A stretch of DNA of 64,000 nt. Source: Bradyrhizobium sp. 21. GTDB taxonomy: Bacteria; Pseudomonadota; Alphaproteobacteria; Rhizobiales; Xanthobacteraceae. Location of the stretch: positions 186,001 to 250,000 of the forward strand of contig NZ_JADPJG010000032.1 of the NCBI RefSeq assembly GCF_023073335.1. The letters are read 5' to 3'. The first letter of the stretch is position 1; each line of letters starts with the position of its first letter. The translations under genes and the position numbers were made by a program. Under the pieces are notes generated by a model. That model searched no databases. It was given only the letters and a program-made list of their open reading frames with translations, and was not told the origin of the DNA. Positions 32,464-40,990 of the stretch are shown piece by piece.

Positions 32464-32934
32464 GTGTTTCCCCCAACGAGTTCCCGGGATCATGGAGGAG
32501 GACGACAGGGTAGGCAATGCCGCATGGTTCTAGGGCTGCGCACCGGGGTCGACTTTTGCAGGAGCCGGCATCCGCAAGAAAGCGCCGTAGGTGTCGCTTC
32601 TTAGGGTGAAGCGGCACACGAGCGTCGCAACGCGCGATCAATCGCACAATGAGAATGCAGATGAAGAGCCGAATCCTTGAGGCTGAAGACGCAGGCGTTT
32701 CGGCGTTCGGAACTGTGCGCGAAATCTTGAGAACCGACGCGAGATCAAGAATGTGGTTTAAGCGTCAGTTCTTCGGGCTCGGACTGCGCTTCAACTCGCG
32801 AAGAATCTGAATGAAGCAGCAATGCTTCGCGCGAAATGAAAAGAGCGAGACCACTGTTTGCGATCTCGCTCAGATATAGTCGCGAACGTTTAAGAATTGG
32901 TTTTGTGGGCGAAGCTTGTGGTTTCGCCCCTCGT
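32464..32934. other. Non-coding region between SDR and ilvC, several hairpins
   Basis: About 470 bases without a convincing gene. The base composition is less GC-rich than the neighbours. It holds inverted repeats at 32843-32871 (GAGCGAGA and TCTCGCTC) and 32907-32929 (GGGCGAA and TTCGCCC), plus a 9-base stem near 32591-32616. A 51-codon plus-strand frame at 32655-32810 lacks a ribosome binding site and is not called. A small RNA is possible but not shown. Confidence 0.35.
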
Positions 32935-32971
32935 GTCGCGAAACGGCGCAAGCGATGCGCCGTGTCGCGAC
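32935..32971 (-). terminator. ilvC terminator-like hairpin
   Basis: Arms GTCGCG/CGCGAC and ACGGCGCA/TGCGCCGT form a two-part stem around a 5-base loop, 9 bases past the ilvC stop on the transcribed strand. No U-run follows, so termination may be partial or the hairpin may mainly protect the mRNA end. Confidence 0.5.
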
Positions 32972-32980
32972 GACGGCTGC

Positions 32981-34000
32981 TTAGTTCTTGCTCTTGTCGA
33001 CCAGCGCGCCCTTCTTGATCCAGGGCATCATGTCGCGCAGCTTCGCGCCGACTTCCTCGATCGGGTGCTCGGCGAGCTTGGCGCGGGTCGCCTTGAACGA
33101 GGTCTGGTTGACCTTGTTCTCGAGCATCCAGTCGCGGGCGAACTTGCCGGACTGGATGTCGTTGAGGACGCGCTTCATCTCGGCCTTGGTCTCCGAGGTG
33201 ACGATGCGCGGACCGGTGACGTACTCGCCGTACTCCGCGGTGTTGGAGATCGAGTAGTTCATGTTGGCGATGCCGCCTTCATAGATCAGGTCGACGATCA
33301 GCTTCACCTCGTGCAGGCACTCGAAATAGGCCATCTCCGGCGCGTAGCCGGCTTCGACCAGGGTCTCGTAGCCGCCCTTGATCAGCTCGACCAGGCCGCC
33401 GCAGAGCACGACCTGCTCGCCGAACAAGTCGGTCTCGCATTCTTCCTTGAAGGTGGTTTCGATGATGCCGGCACGGCCGCCGCCGACGGCGGAGGCGTAG
33501 GACAGGCCGAGGTCATGGGCATTGCCCGAGACGTCCTTGGCGATCGCGATCAGGCAGGGCACGCCGCCGCCGCGCTGATATTCCGAACGCACGGTGTGGC
33601 CGGGGCCCTTCGGCGCGATCATCAGTACGTCGAGATCGGCGCGCGGATCGAGCAGGTTGAAGTGGACGTTGAGGCCGTGCGCAAACACGAGGGCGGCGCC
33701 CTTCTTCATGTTGTCGTGCAGGTGCTCGCGGTAGATGTCGCCCTGGAGCTCGTCCGGGGTCAGCATCATGACGAGGTCGGCCCATTTGGCGGCCTCGGCG
33801 ACTTCCATCACCTTGAAGCCGGCAGCTTCCGCCTTCTTGGCCGAGGTCGAACCCTTGCGCAACGCAATGGCCACGTCCTTGACGCCGGAGTCCTTCAGGT
33901 TCAGCGCGTGGGCGTGGCCCTGGCTGCCGTAGCCGACGATGACGACCTTCTTGCCCTTGATCAGGTTCAGGTCGGCGTCGCGATCGTAATAAACACGCAT
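32981..34000 (-). CDS. ilvC: Ketol-acid reductoisomerase
   Basis: 339 residues, class I (short) form. Converts acetolactate or acetohydroxybutyrate to the dihydroxy acids of valine/leucine and isoleucine synthesis, using NADPH and Mg2+. NADP motif GYGSQGHA (~23-30); RKGSTSAKKAE (phosphate-binding loop); metal and substrate residues in LFGEQVVLCGGL and EVKLIVDLIYEGGI; SNTAEYG. Last gene of the ilv region; 134 bases separate it from the LysE gene, so it probably has its own promoter as well. Confidence 0.97.
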   Translation of the reverse strand: MRVYYDRDADLNLIKGKKVVIVGYGSQGHAHALNLKDSGVKDVAIALRKGSTSAKKAEAAGFKVMEVAEAAKWADLVMMLTPDELQGDIYREHLHDNMKKGAALVFAHGLNVHFNLLDPRADLDVLMIAPKGPGHTVRSEYQRGGGVPCLIAIAKDVSGNAHDLGLSYASAVGGGRAGIIETTFKEECETDLFGEQVVLCGGLVELIKGGYETLVEAGYAPEMAYFECLHEVKLIVDLIYEGGIANMNYSISNTAEYGEYVTGPRIVTSETKAEMKRVLNDIQSGKFARDWMLENKVNQTSFKATRAKLAEHPIEEVGAKLRDMMPWIKKGALVDKSKN

Positions 34001-34134
34001 GGTCGTTTCCTCGTTCAGGTGGCCAGAATCGGCCGTTGGTCAGGTCTCGGACGGTGAGAATTGCGGATTTCCGGGGCTGTCTAGAGCATTTCGCCGCCCG
34101 AAGGAAACCCGTTTCTGCATGGAAAACTGCGGCA

Positions 34135-34743
34135 TCATGCATCCATGAAGACGGGGTAGAGCGATGCCAGAAGCAGGATCGCCATCAGGATGTTGAAGGT
34201 ACGGACCAGCCGCTCGGACGTCAGCACCGGCCGCAGTGCGGTACCGAAAAAGGCCCAGACCACGGTCGAGACGGTGCCGACGAGGAGACTGATCAGCGTC
34301 TGGATCGCGATGTTGAGCGGGAATTGGGCGATGGCCGCATAGGCGGTGATGGTCCCGATTACGATCACCCACCCCTTTGCGTTGATCCATTGGAACATCG
34401 CGGCGCCCAAGAAGGTCATCGGGCCGCGGCCATCCCCCTCGCCCGGCTTGGCCGGGCCCGAGAAAGCGATCACTGCGGCCAGGTAGAGCAGGTAGGCGGC
34501 GCCGGCATATTTCAAGATGGTCTGCAGGATCGGATAAGCCAGGAACACGGTGCCGAGCCCGAGGCCGACCGCTGCAACCATGAAGGCGAAGCCGATGACG
34601 ACGCCGGCGATGTGGGGGATGGAGCGCCGGAAGCCATAGGTCAGCCCTGAGGACAGCAGCATAAGGTTGTTCGGCCCGGGCGTGAAATACATCACGGCCA
34701 TGAAGGCGAGGAAGGCATAGAAGAGCGAGTAGGTCATATTCAC
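34135..34743 (-). CDS. LysE-family amino acid exporter
   Basis: 202 residues, about six membrane segments. LysE/RhtB features: FTPGPNNLMLLSSGLTYGFRRSIPHIAGVVIGF at ~21-53 and AMFQWINAKGWVIVIGTITAY in the middle. Such proteins export amino acids such as lysine, threonine or homoserine lactones. Placed one base after the EamA gene and between ilvH and ilvC, so it could relieve excess branched-chain amino acids or 2-oxobutyrate-derived products; this is inference from position. Confidence 0.9.
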   Translation of the reverse strand: MNMTYSLFYAFLAFMAVMYFTPGPNNLMLLSSGLTYGFRRSIPHIAGVVIGFAFMVAAVGLGLGTVFLAYPILQTILKYAGAAYLLYLAAVIAFSGPAKPGEGDGRGPMTFLGAAMFQWINAKGWVIVIGTITAYAAIAQFPLNIAIQTLISLLVGTVSTVVWAFFGTALRPVLTSERLVRTFNILMAILLLASLYPVFMDA

Positions 34744-34744
34744 C

Positions 34745-35620
34745 TCACACGGTCTTCGGCAAGACTTGCGGACGCCGCGCCAGCACCATCACCGCGATAC
34801 CGCCGATCACGGTGAGCATGCCGGCCAGCCGCAACGGCCCGAACCGCTCGCCGAACACGATGCTGGAGGCGGCCGAGCCGACAAACGGCACGAGCAGCGC
34901 GAAAGGCACCACCTGCGCGGCGGGATAGTCGCGCAGGAGCCGGCCCCACAGCCAATAGGCGATGCTGGTGGAGATGGCGCCGATCACCAGCAGGCAAATG
35001 AGGCCGGTGAGCGACATGTGAATCAGTGACTGCCAGGTCGGCGTAGGTCCGTTGACGACCAGAGTGAGCGCGAGCAGCGGCACTGCGGTGGCGAGGCACA
35101 ACCAGGCGAACAGATCGAACATCGGCACGCCGCGGGCGCCGCGCAGCAGGATATTGCCGACTGCAAAGCTGACCGGCGCGATCATCAGTACGGCGAAGGC
35201 ACCGACGCTGAACTCATAGCCGACGGTGCCGCAGATCATCAAAAGGCCGACGGCTGCGATGACGATACCCAGCGTCTGCACCCGCGTCGGCCGCTCGCCG
35301 AATGCGATCGCGGCAAAGCCGATCGTGAACAGCGCCTGGCTCTGCACGACGACGCTGGTGAGCCCCACCGGCACGCCATGGGCGATGCCGTAGGCCTGGC
35401 TCAGAAACTGGCCGAGAAAGAGCGTGAAGCTGATCGCGATCAGGAGCGACCAGGCAATCTTCGGCTTGCGAATGAACAGGCACGGGACCGCGGCAATGGT
35501 GAAGCGCATCGCCGTCATCAGCTCCGGCGAAAATTCGTCGAGCGCGATCCGGCTCGCCACGAAGGCAAGGCCCCAGATGACCGCCACCAGGATGGCGATG
35601 AGGATGTCGGCCGGCTTCAT
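34745..35620 (-). CDS. EamA/DMT-family transporter
   Basis: 291 residues with ten predicted membrane segments in two EamA halves: the first includes IWGLAFVASRIALDEFSPELMTAMRF, the second begins near PVSFAVGNILLRGARGVP and ends with VVPFALLVPFVGSAASSIVFGERFGPLRLAGMLTVIGGI. These drug/metabolite transporters often export amino acids or their derivatives. It has a short basic C-terminus (ARRPQVLPKTV). It is followed by the LysE gene at 1 base, so the two exporters are probably coexpressed. Confidence 0.92.
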   Translation of the reverse strand: MKPADILIAILVAVIWGLAFVASRIALDEFSPELMTAMRFTIAAVPCLFIRKPKIAWSLLIAISFTLFLGQFLSQAYGIAHGVPVGLTSVVVQSQALFTIGFAAIAFGERPTRVQTLGIVIAAVGLLMICGTVGYEFSVGAFAVLMIAPVSFAVGNILLRGARGVPMFDLFAWLCLATAVPLLALTLVVNGPTPTWQSLIHMSLTGLICLLVIGAISTSIAYWLWGRLLRDYPAAQVVPFALLVPFVGSAASSIVFGERFGPLRLAGMLTVIGGIAVMVLARRPQVLPKTV

Positions 35621-35685
35621 TGTTGTTCCCGGTGCTGCCTTGTCGCGCAGTCCTGTTGTTGTCGTCTAGCCTTGTTCGCCAGCCT

Positions 35686-36375
35686 TCATGTGGAAGAATT
35701 GGGTTTCCGCAGCAGATAAGTGCCGTGCATCGGGGCGTGGTAATCGGCCGAGACCAGCGTGAAGCCGACATCGGTCAGCATCCGCTCCATGACCCAGCCA
35801 AAAGTGGAATATTCGTCGCGCATGTGGGTGACGACGCTGTCACGCGAGACATCGTGGTTCTTGATCTCAAACTCGGCCCATTGCTCGACGTCGCGCTCGA
35901 CGGCATCGGGCATCGAGGCGTAGACGATGTCGCGCAAATAGAAGGTCGCACCGGGCTTGAGCGCACGATAGATCCGCGACATCGCCACCGCCTTCCAGAA
36001 ATCCGGCAGATGATGCAGCGTGAACTCGCTGACGATCAGGTCGTAGGATTCCGGTTGGTAGGCGAAGCTGAGCAGGCCCGCGGACTGCGTGCGCACGGGC
36101 GCCTTGCGGTCGCGCGCGTAGATCTCGGCGAGCGCCAGCATCGCGGGCGAGATGTCGATGGCGTCGACCTCGGCACCCATCAGCGCAGCCTCGGTCGCGA
36201 GCACGCCGTTGCCGCAACCGATGTCGGCAAGTCGCCAGCCGCGCTGGACGCCAAGCATTTTCAGCGCGGCGCGCGCCCGCAGATCGGCATCGTCATGGCT
36301 GTCGTAAATCGAGGCTACCGCAGGCCCGATGCCCATCCGGTTCCGCTCGTTGTAGTACCAGTCGCGCGCCAGCAT
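35686..36375 (-). CDS. Class I SAM-dependent methyltransferase
   Basis: 229 residues. Motif I LADIGCGNGVLATEAA (~54-69), motif II VDAIDISPAMLALAE, motif IV DLIVSEFTLHHLPDFW and the KPGATFYLRDIVYA strand match the UbiE/Methyltransf_25 type. Substrate unknown. It is only 3 bases downstream of ilvH, so it is translationally linked to the acetolactate synthase operon; whether it acts on a branched-chain intermediate is speculation. Confidence 0.9.
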   Translation of the reverse strand: MLARDWYYNERNRMGIGPAVASIYDSHDDADLRARAALKMLGVQRGWRLADIGCGNGVLATEAALMGAEVDAIDISPAMLALAEIYARDRKAPVRTQSAGLLSFAYQPESYDLIVSEFTLHHLPDFWKAVAMSRIYRALKPGATFYLRDIVYASMPDAVERDVEQWAEFEIKNHDVSRDSVVTHMRDEYSTFGWVMERMLTDVGFTLVSADYHAPMHGTYLLRKPNSST

Positions 36376-36378
36376 GGT

Positions 36379-36921
36379 TCACATTCCTTCAGGCCCGCGG
36401 CCGATCGCGGCAACGCCGGTGCGCGACACCTCGACGAGGCCGAGCGGGCGCATCAGGTCGATAAACTGGTTGATCTTGTCCGTATTGCCTGTGATTTCGA
36501 ACACGAAGCTCTCGGTGGTGGCATCGATCACACGGGCCCGGAATGCATCGGCGAGGCGTAGCGCCTCGACGCGGTGATCGCCCTCGCCGCGCACCTTCAC
36601 CATCGCAAGCTCGCGCTCGATCGAGCGCTTGGTCAGCGTCATGTCGACCACGCGATAGACAGGTATCATGCGGTCGAGCTGATGCTTGATCTGCTCGATC
36701 ACCATCGGCGTGCCCGTGGTGACGATGGTGATGCGCGAGAGATGTTTCTGGCTCTCGGTCTCAGAGACGGTGAGGCTCTCGATGTTGTAGCCGCGCCCCG
36801 AGAACAGGCCGATGACGCGCGCGAGCACGCCCGGCTCGTTCTGCACGAGCACCGAGAGCGTGTGGGTCTCGTTCGGATCGTGGCGCTCCTCGATGAAATA
36901 GGCGGATGCGGGCTGGTTCAT
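36379..36921 (-). CDS. ilvH: Acetolactate synthase small (regulatory) subunit
   Basis: 180 residues from ATG 36921 (a longer upstream frame lacks homology). N-terminal ACT domain: HTLSVLVQNEPGVLARVIGLFSGRGYNIESLTV (~20-52), where valine binds and inhibits; the C-terminal ALS_ss_C part contains RVIDATTESFVFEITGNTDKINQFIDLM. It activates the IlvI catalytic subunit and confers valine feedback. Separated from the threonine dehydratase-like gene by 23 bases. Confidence 0.96.
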   Translation of the reverse strand: MNQPASAYFIEERHDPNETHTLSVLVQNEPGVLARVIGLFSGRGYNIESLTVSETESQKHLSRITIVTTGTPMVIEQIKHQLDRMIPVYRVVDMTLTKRSIERELAMVKVRGEGDHRVEALRLADAFRARVIDATTESFVFEITGNTDKINQFIDLMRPLGLVEVSRTGVAAIGRGPEGM

Positions 36922-36944
36922 TGTCGTCCCCTCTATTCTCGTCG

Positions 36945-37928
36945 TTACGCCGTCGCACGATGGGCGACCGGCGCATCCGTCCCAACCCAATTGCGGAACA
37001 GATCGAAATCGATATTGCCGCCGGACAGCACGAGACCGACGCGCTTGCCCGACAGTTTGGTCTTTTCCTGAAGCGCTGCGGCGAGCGCGGCCGCGCCGGC
37101 GCCTTCGGCGAGATTATGCGTGTCGGTCCAGTAGGCGCGGATCGCGGCGGCGACCTCGTCGTCGGTGACCTGGACAAGATGAGAAGCGCCCTTGCGGATG
37201 ATGGCGAGCGCTTCCGGATCGGGAATCCGCGTCGCCATGCCGTCCGCGAGTGTGTTGCTGGTTTCGGTCGTCACGACATGGCCTGCCGCGAACGACAACG
37301 CGTAGGACGGCGCCTCCGTCGATTGCACGCCGACAATCTCGGTCTTCAGGCCCAAGAGATCGCGCGCCATGATGCAGCCGCAGATGCCGGAGCCTTGCCC
37401 GATCGGCACATAGAGGATGTCGAGATCCGGCGCAGTCCTGAACAGCTCGAACGCGTAGGTCGCAACGCCCAGCACCAGATCGATGTGGAATGACGGCACC
37501 ATGTGGAGCCCGGCGAACTGCGCACGGCGCCCGGCTTCCTCACGCGCGGCTTGAAAGTCCTCGCCGTGCTCGACCAGCTCGGCGCCAAACATCTTCATCG
37601 CGCGGTTCTTCTCGATTGAGTTGCCGCGCGGCACGTAAATCACTGCTGGCACGCCGTGGCGCCTGGCGGCAAAAGCAATGCTCTGGCCGTGATTGCCGCG
37701 CGTCGCCGAAATGATGCCGGGAATGGCCGGCCGCTCGCGCTTGAGACGATCGAGATAGACGAGACCGCCGCGCACCTTGAAGGCGCCCGTCGGCGTGTGG
37801 TTCTCATGCTTGACCACGACCTGCGTACCGAGCCGCTCGGCGAGCAGCGGCCAGGCGTGCGCCGGCGTCGCCGGCACCGCCTGCCCCACGATCGCATGTG
37901 CGCGCTCGAGCTCCTTCAGGTCGAACAT
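36945..37928 (-). CDS. Threonine/serine dehydratase-like PLP enzyme
   Basis: 327 residues from ATG 37928. Fold-type II PLP enzyme: Schiff-base Lys K51 in TPTGAFKVRGG, the SATRGNHGQSIAFAA Asn-binding loop, the VPIGQGSGICG phosphate pocket and a C-terminal LVLSGGNIDFDLF. There is no ACT regulatory domain, so it resembles catabolic (TdcB-like) or amino acid racemase-type enzymes more than feedback-regulated IlvA. Its place between ilvI (4 bases upstream) and ilvH suggests it supplies 2-oxobutyrate for isoleucine. A longer frame to 37958 exists; ATG 37928 agrees better with the family. Confidence 0.88.
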   Translation of the reverse strand: MFDLKELERAHAIVGQAVPATPAHAWPLLAERLGTQVVVKHENHTPTGAFKVRGGLVYLDRLKRERPAIPGIISATRGNHGQSIAFAARRHGVPAVIYVPRGNSIEKNRAMKMFGAELVEHGEDFQAAREEAGRRAQFAGLHMVPSFHIDLVLGVATYAFELFRTAPDLDILYVPIGQGSGICGCIMARDLLGLKTEIVGVQSTEAPSYALSFAAGHVVTTETSNTLADGMATRIPDPEALAIIRKGASHLVQVTDDEVAAAIRAYWTDTHNLAEGAGAAALAAALQEKTKLSGKRVGLVLSGGNIDFDLFRNWVGTDAPVAHRATA

Positions 37929-37932
37929 GACA

Positions 37933-39708
37933 TCACACCAGCGCCTTGCCACCGGCAAATGCCTTGGCCGTGGCCTCGTCGTTGGCCTGCTCCGGCAACA
38001 GCATCTCGTTGTGCGCCTTGCCGGAGGGGATCATCGGGAAGCAATTTTCCAGCGACGCGACGCGGCAGTCGAACAGCACCGGACGCTTGACCGAGATCAT
38101 CTCCTGGATGGCGCCGTCGAGATCGCCGGGCTTGTGCACCTGGATACCGACGCCGCCATAGGCTTCCGCGAGCTTGACGAAATCCGGCATCGCCTCCGAG
38201 TAGGAATGCGAGAGGCGGTTGCCGTGGAGCAGCTGCTGCCACTGCCGCACCATGCCCATGTACTGGTTGTTCAGGATGAAGATCTTGATTGGCAGTTCGT
38301 ACTGCACCGCCGTCGACATCTCCTGCATCGTCATCTGCACCGAGGCATCGCCCGCAATGTCGATGACGAGGCTGTCGGGATGGGCAACCTGCACGCCGAC
38401 CGCGGCCGGCAGGCCATAGCCCATGGTGCCGAGACCGCCCGAGGTCATCCAGCGATGCGGCTCCTCGAAGCCGTAGAATTGCGCGGCCCACATCTGATGC
38501 TGACCGACCTCGGTGGTGATGTAGGTATCCCTGCCGCGCGTCGCCTCGAACAGGCTCTGGATCGCGTGCTGCGGCAGGATGATATCGTTGCTCTTCTTGT
38601 AATAGAGCGAGTTGCGGGCGCGCCACTGCGCGATCTGCTGCCACCACGCCTTGACGTCGGGCTTCTTCGCCTCCGCCTTGAACACCTGGAGGATGTCGCC
38701 GAGGATGTTGCCGCAGTCGCCGATGATCGGCACATCGACCCGGATGTTCTTGTTGATCGAGGACGGATCGATGTCGATGTGGATCTTCTTCGAGCCCGGC
38801 GAGAACGCATCGACGCGGCCGGTGATGCGGTCGTCGAAGCGCGCGCCGACGCACAGCATGACGTCGCAATCATGCATGGTCATGTTGGCTTCGTAGGTGC
38901 CGTGCATGCCGAGCATGCCTAGCCAGCTCTTGCCCGACGCCGGATAGGCGCCGAGGCCCATCAGCGTGGAGGTGATCGGAAAGCCGGTGACCTCGACCAG
39001 CTCGCGCAGCAGCTTGGTTGCTTCGGGGCCGGAATTGATCACGCCGCCGCCGCTGTAGATCACGGGACGCTTGGCGTTGGCGAGGAGCGCCACGGCCTTG
39101 CGGATCTGCGTCGCATCGCCCTTCACGCGCGGCGCGTAGGAGCGATGCACGTCGGACTTGCGCGGCGGATGATAGGTGCCGGTCGCGAACTGGACGTCCT
39201 TGGGCACGTCCACGAGCACCGGGCCCGGTCGCCCCGTGGTCGCAACATAGAAGGCTTCGTGCAACACCTTGGCGAGATCGTTGACATCGCGCACCAGCCA
39301 GTTGTGCTTGGTGCAGGGGCGCGTGATGCCGACGGTGTCGCATTCCTGGAACGCGTCGTTGCCGATCAGATGCGTCGGCACCTGGCCGGAGATGCAGACC
39401 AGCGGGATCGAATCCATCAGCGCATCCGTCAGCGGCGTCACCATGTTGGTGGCGCCGGGACCGGAGGTCACCAGCGCAACGCCCGGCTTGCCGGTCGAAC
39501 GGGCATAGCCCTCGGCGGCATGGCCCGCACCCTGCTCGTGGCGAACCAGAATGTGCTGGACCTCGCTCTGCTGGAAGATCTCGTCATAGATCGGAAGCAC
39601 GGCACCGCCGGGATAGCCGAAAATGTCGGTCACGCCATGATCGATGAGCGCGCGGACGATCATGGCGGCGCCGGTCATCTGGTTCGGATCGTGGCTCTTG
39701 TCGCTCAT
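37933..39708 (-). CDS. ilvI: Acetolactate synthase large (catalytic) subunit
   Basis: 591 residues. ThDP- and FAD-dependent condensation of pyruvate with pyruvate or 2-oxobutyrate. N-terminal ThDP domain: GYPGGAVLPIYDE and RHEQGAGHAAEGYAR (catalytic Glu), GPGATNMVTPLTDALMDSIPLV; QVPTHLIGNDAFQE; GLGTMGYGLPAAVG and the ThDP Mg motif GDASVQMTMQE...NN. Begins just after the attenuator in its leader, and is first in the operon with the threonine dehydratase-like gene and ilvH. Confidence 0.97.
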   Translation of the reverse strand: MSDKSHDPNQMTGAAMIVRALIDHGVTDIFGYPGGAVLPIYDEIFQQSEVQHILVRHEQGAGHAAEGYARSTGKPGVALVTSGPGATNMVTPLTDALMDSIPLVCISGQVPTHLIGNDAFQECDTVGITRPCTKHNWLVRDVNDLAKVLHEAFYVATTGRPGPVLVDVPKDVQFATGTYHPPRKSDVHRSYAPRVKGDATQIRKAVALLANAKRPVIYSGGGVINSGPEATKLLRELVEVTGFPITSTLMGLGAYPASGKSWLGMLGMHGTYEANMTMHDCDVMLCVGARFDDRITGRVDAFSPGSKKIHIDIDPSSINKNIRVDVPIIGDCGNILGDILQVFKAEAKKPDVKAWWQQIAQWRARNSLYYKKSNDIILPQHAIQSLFEATRGRDTYITTEVGQHQMWAAQFYGFEEPHRWMTSGGLGTMGYGLPAAVGVQVAHPDSLVIDIAGDASVQMTMQEMSTAVQYELPIKIFILNNQYMGMVRQWQQLLHGNRLSHSYSEAMPDFVKLAEAYGGVGIQVHKPGDLDGAIQEMISVKRPVLFDCRVASLENCFPMIPSGKAHNEMLLPEQANDEATAKAFAGGKALV

Positions 39709-39759
39709 TGGCTTGCTCCGGATGCGCTGTTGTCAGCGGCTTCGTTCGTGTCGGGTTCG

Positions 39760-39844
39760 GAAAATAAAAAAGGCCCCGAAGAGGGCCCATGCACACCGCC
39801 TGTCATGTGGATGGCAGTTAGCCACCCCCGGCGGTGTGCCTGGG
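39760..39844 (-). promoter_or_regulatory. Transcription attenuator of the ilvI operon
   Basis: In the ilvI leader, two RNA structures compete. The terminator is GGGCC/GGCCC (39783-39787 with 39772-39776, loop of 6) followed by a U-run (39760-39771). The antiterminator pairs 39830-39844 with 39786-39800 (14 of 15 bases), taking away GGG of the terminator's 5' arm. The 5' strand of the antiterminator lies inside the leader peptide's codons 14-18. A ribosome stalled at Ile/Leu codons upstream would leave it free and permit readthrough; one that reaches the stop codon would cover it and favour termination. Confidence 0.85.
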
Positions 39845-39883
39845 TACGACGGCGATAAGGAGTTTGGTAATAATATTACGCAT
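39818..39883 (-). CDS. ilvI leader peptide, 21 aa
   Basis: Reads MRNIITKLLIAVVPRHTA plus three Gly. Of residues 4-13, three are Ile, two Leu and two Val: regulatory codons for all three branched-chain amino acids. ATG 39883; GGAAG lies farther upstream than usual, at about 16 bases. It overlaps the attenuator, with its stop in the loop of the antiterminator stem, exactly as required for ribosome-position sensing. Confidence 0.88.
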   Translation of the reverse strand: MRNIITKLLIAVVPRHTAGGG

Positions 39884-40037
39884 GGCAGGCGCTCGACTTC
39901 CCAAAGGTTGCGCGAAACATAGCGGCCAAAGCCCGGATGTCAAGGCGATGCGGCCGTTCCCGCGCGATTTCGGCAGTGTAGCGGCGTTCCCGGGGTTCGG
40001 CGAGAGGTAAATTCGGGAACGCAGGCACAAAAGCGCG

Positions 40038-40979
40038 TTAGGCGAGGTCACGGGCGGCGTTCACGATGGCAGCGAGCCAGCCCCTCGCCTCCTCCGGCTT
40101 CACCCACGCGAATTGGGGCAATTGGTGCCGGAACCAGGTGAATTGCCGCTTGGCGTAATGGCGGGTATCGGCGCGGCCGATCATGGCGGCCTCCTCCAGG
40201 CTGAACTCGCCGCGCAAATGCCGGATCAGCGCCGGTACGCCATGGGCTTTCATGGCCGGCAACAGCGGATTGAGGGCTCGGGCGGCGAGACGCTCGACCT
40301 CCTTCAGCGCGCCGGCACCCAACATGGCATCGAAGCGGGCATCGATGCGGGCATAGAGATCGTCGCGCTCGGGCGCGAGGAACACCGCGCGGAAACTATC
40401 CTTCGGCAATAGCGGCGGCTGGCCCTCATGGTGCCAGTCCAGCAGCGAGCGCCCGGTGGCTTCGACCACTTCGAGCGCGCGCGCAATGCGCGTGCGGTCG
40501 CGCAGGTTCAGTCGTTCGGCGGCGCGAGGATCGCGGCGTGCAAGTTCCGCGTGGAGCGCCTCGACGCCGTTCCGCTCCAGCCGGGCCCGCACGTCCTCGC
40601 GGACTTCTGCAGGGATCGGCGGCACCACGGAGAGGCCCGCGGTCAGCGCCTTGAAATAAAGCCCGGTGCCGCCGATGAAGATCGGCAGGCGGCCTTCGGC
40701 TTTCGCCTCGTCGAGCGCCTTCGCCGCATCAGCCACCCAGGCACCGGCCGAAAAATTCACGGCCGCATCGACATGGCCGTACAGGCGATGAGGCACCCGC
40801 GCTTCCTCGCCATGCGTGGGGCGCGCGGTGATGACGCGGAGGTCGCGGTAGACCTGCATGGAATCGGCATTGATCACGACCCCGCCCGCGGCGAGCGCAA
40901 GCTCGAGCGCCAGCGCCGACTTGCCGCTGGCGGTCGGGCCTGCGATAAGCACGGCCTTGCTCGGATACCCTTCGCTCAC
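40038..40979 (-). CDS. miaA: tRNA dimethylallyltransferase
   Basis: 313 residues from a GTG. Adds the dimethylallyl group to N6 of A37 in tRNAs reading UNN codons. P-loop GPTASGKS (14-21), NADSMQVYRDLRVITARPT (substrate Asp region), and GGTGLYFKAL; the C-terminal RHYAKRQFTWFR is the tRNA-binding signature. Start codon lies only 11 bases from serB on the other strand, so the promoters must overlap the opposing coding sequences. Confidence 0.95.
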   Translation of the reverse strand: MSEGYPSKAVLIAGPTASGKSALALELALAAGGVVINADSMQVYRDLRVITARPTHGEEARVPHRLYGHVDAAVNFSAGAWVADAAKALDEAKAEGRLPIFIGGTGLYFKALTAGLSVVPPIPAEVREDVRARLERNGVEALHAELARRDPRAAERLNLRDRTRIARALEVVEATGRSLLDWHHEGQPPLLPKDSFRAVFLAPERDDLYARIDARFDAMLGAGALKEVERLAARALNPLLPAMKAHGVPALIRHLRGEFSLEEAAMIGRADTRHYAKRQFTWFRHQLPQFAWVKPEEARGWLAAIVNAARDLA

Positions 40980-40990
40980 GAAAACCTCAA

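Noticed and set aside
34080..34134. Possible degenerate copy of a rhizobial intergenic repeat upstream of ilvC
   Set aside because: Similarity to the remembered consensus is too weak to support a call.
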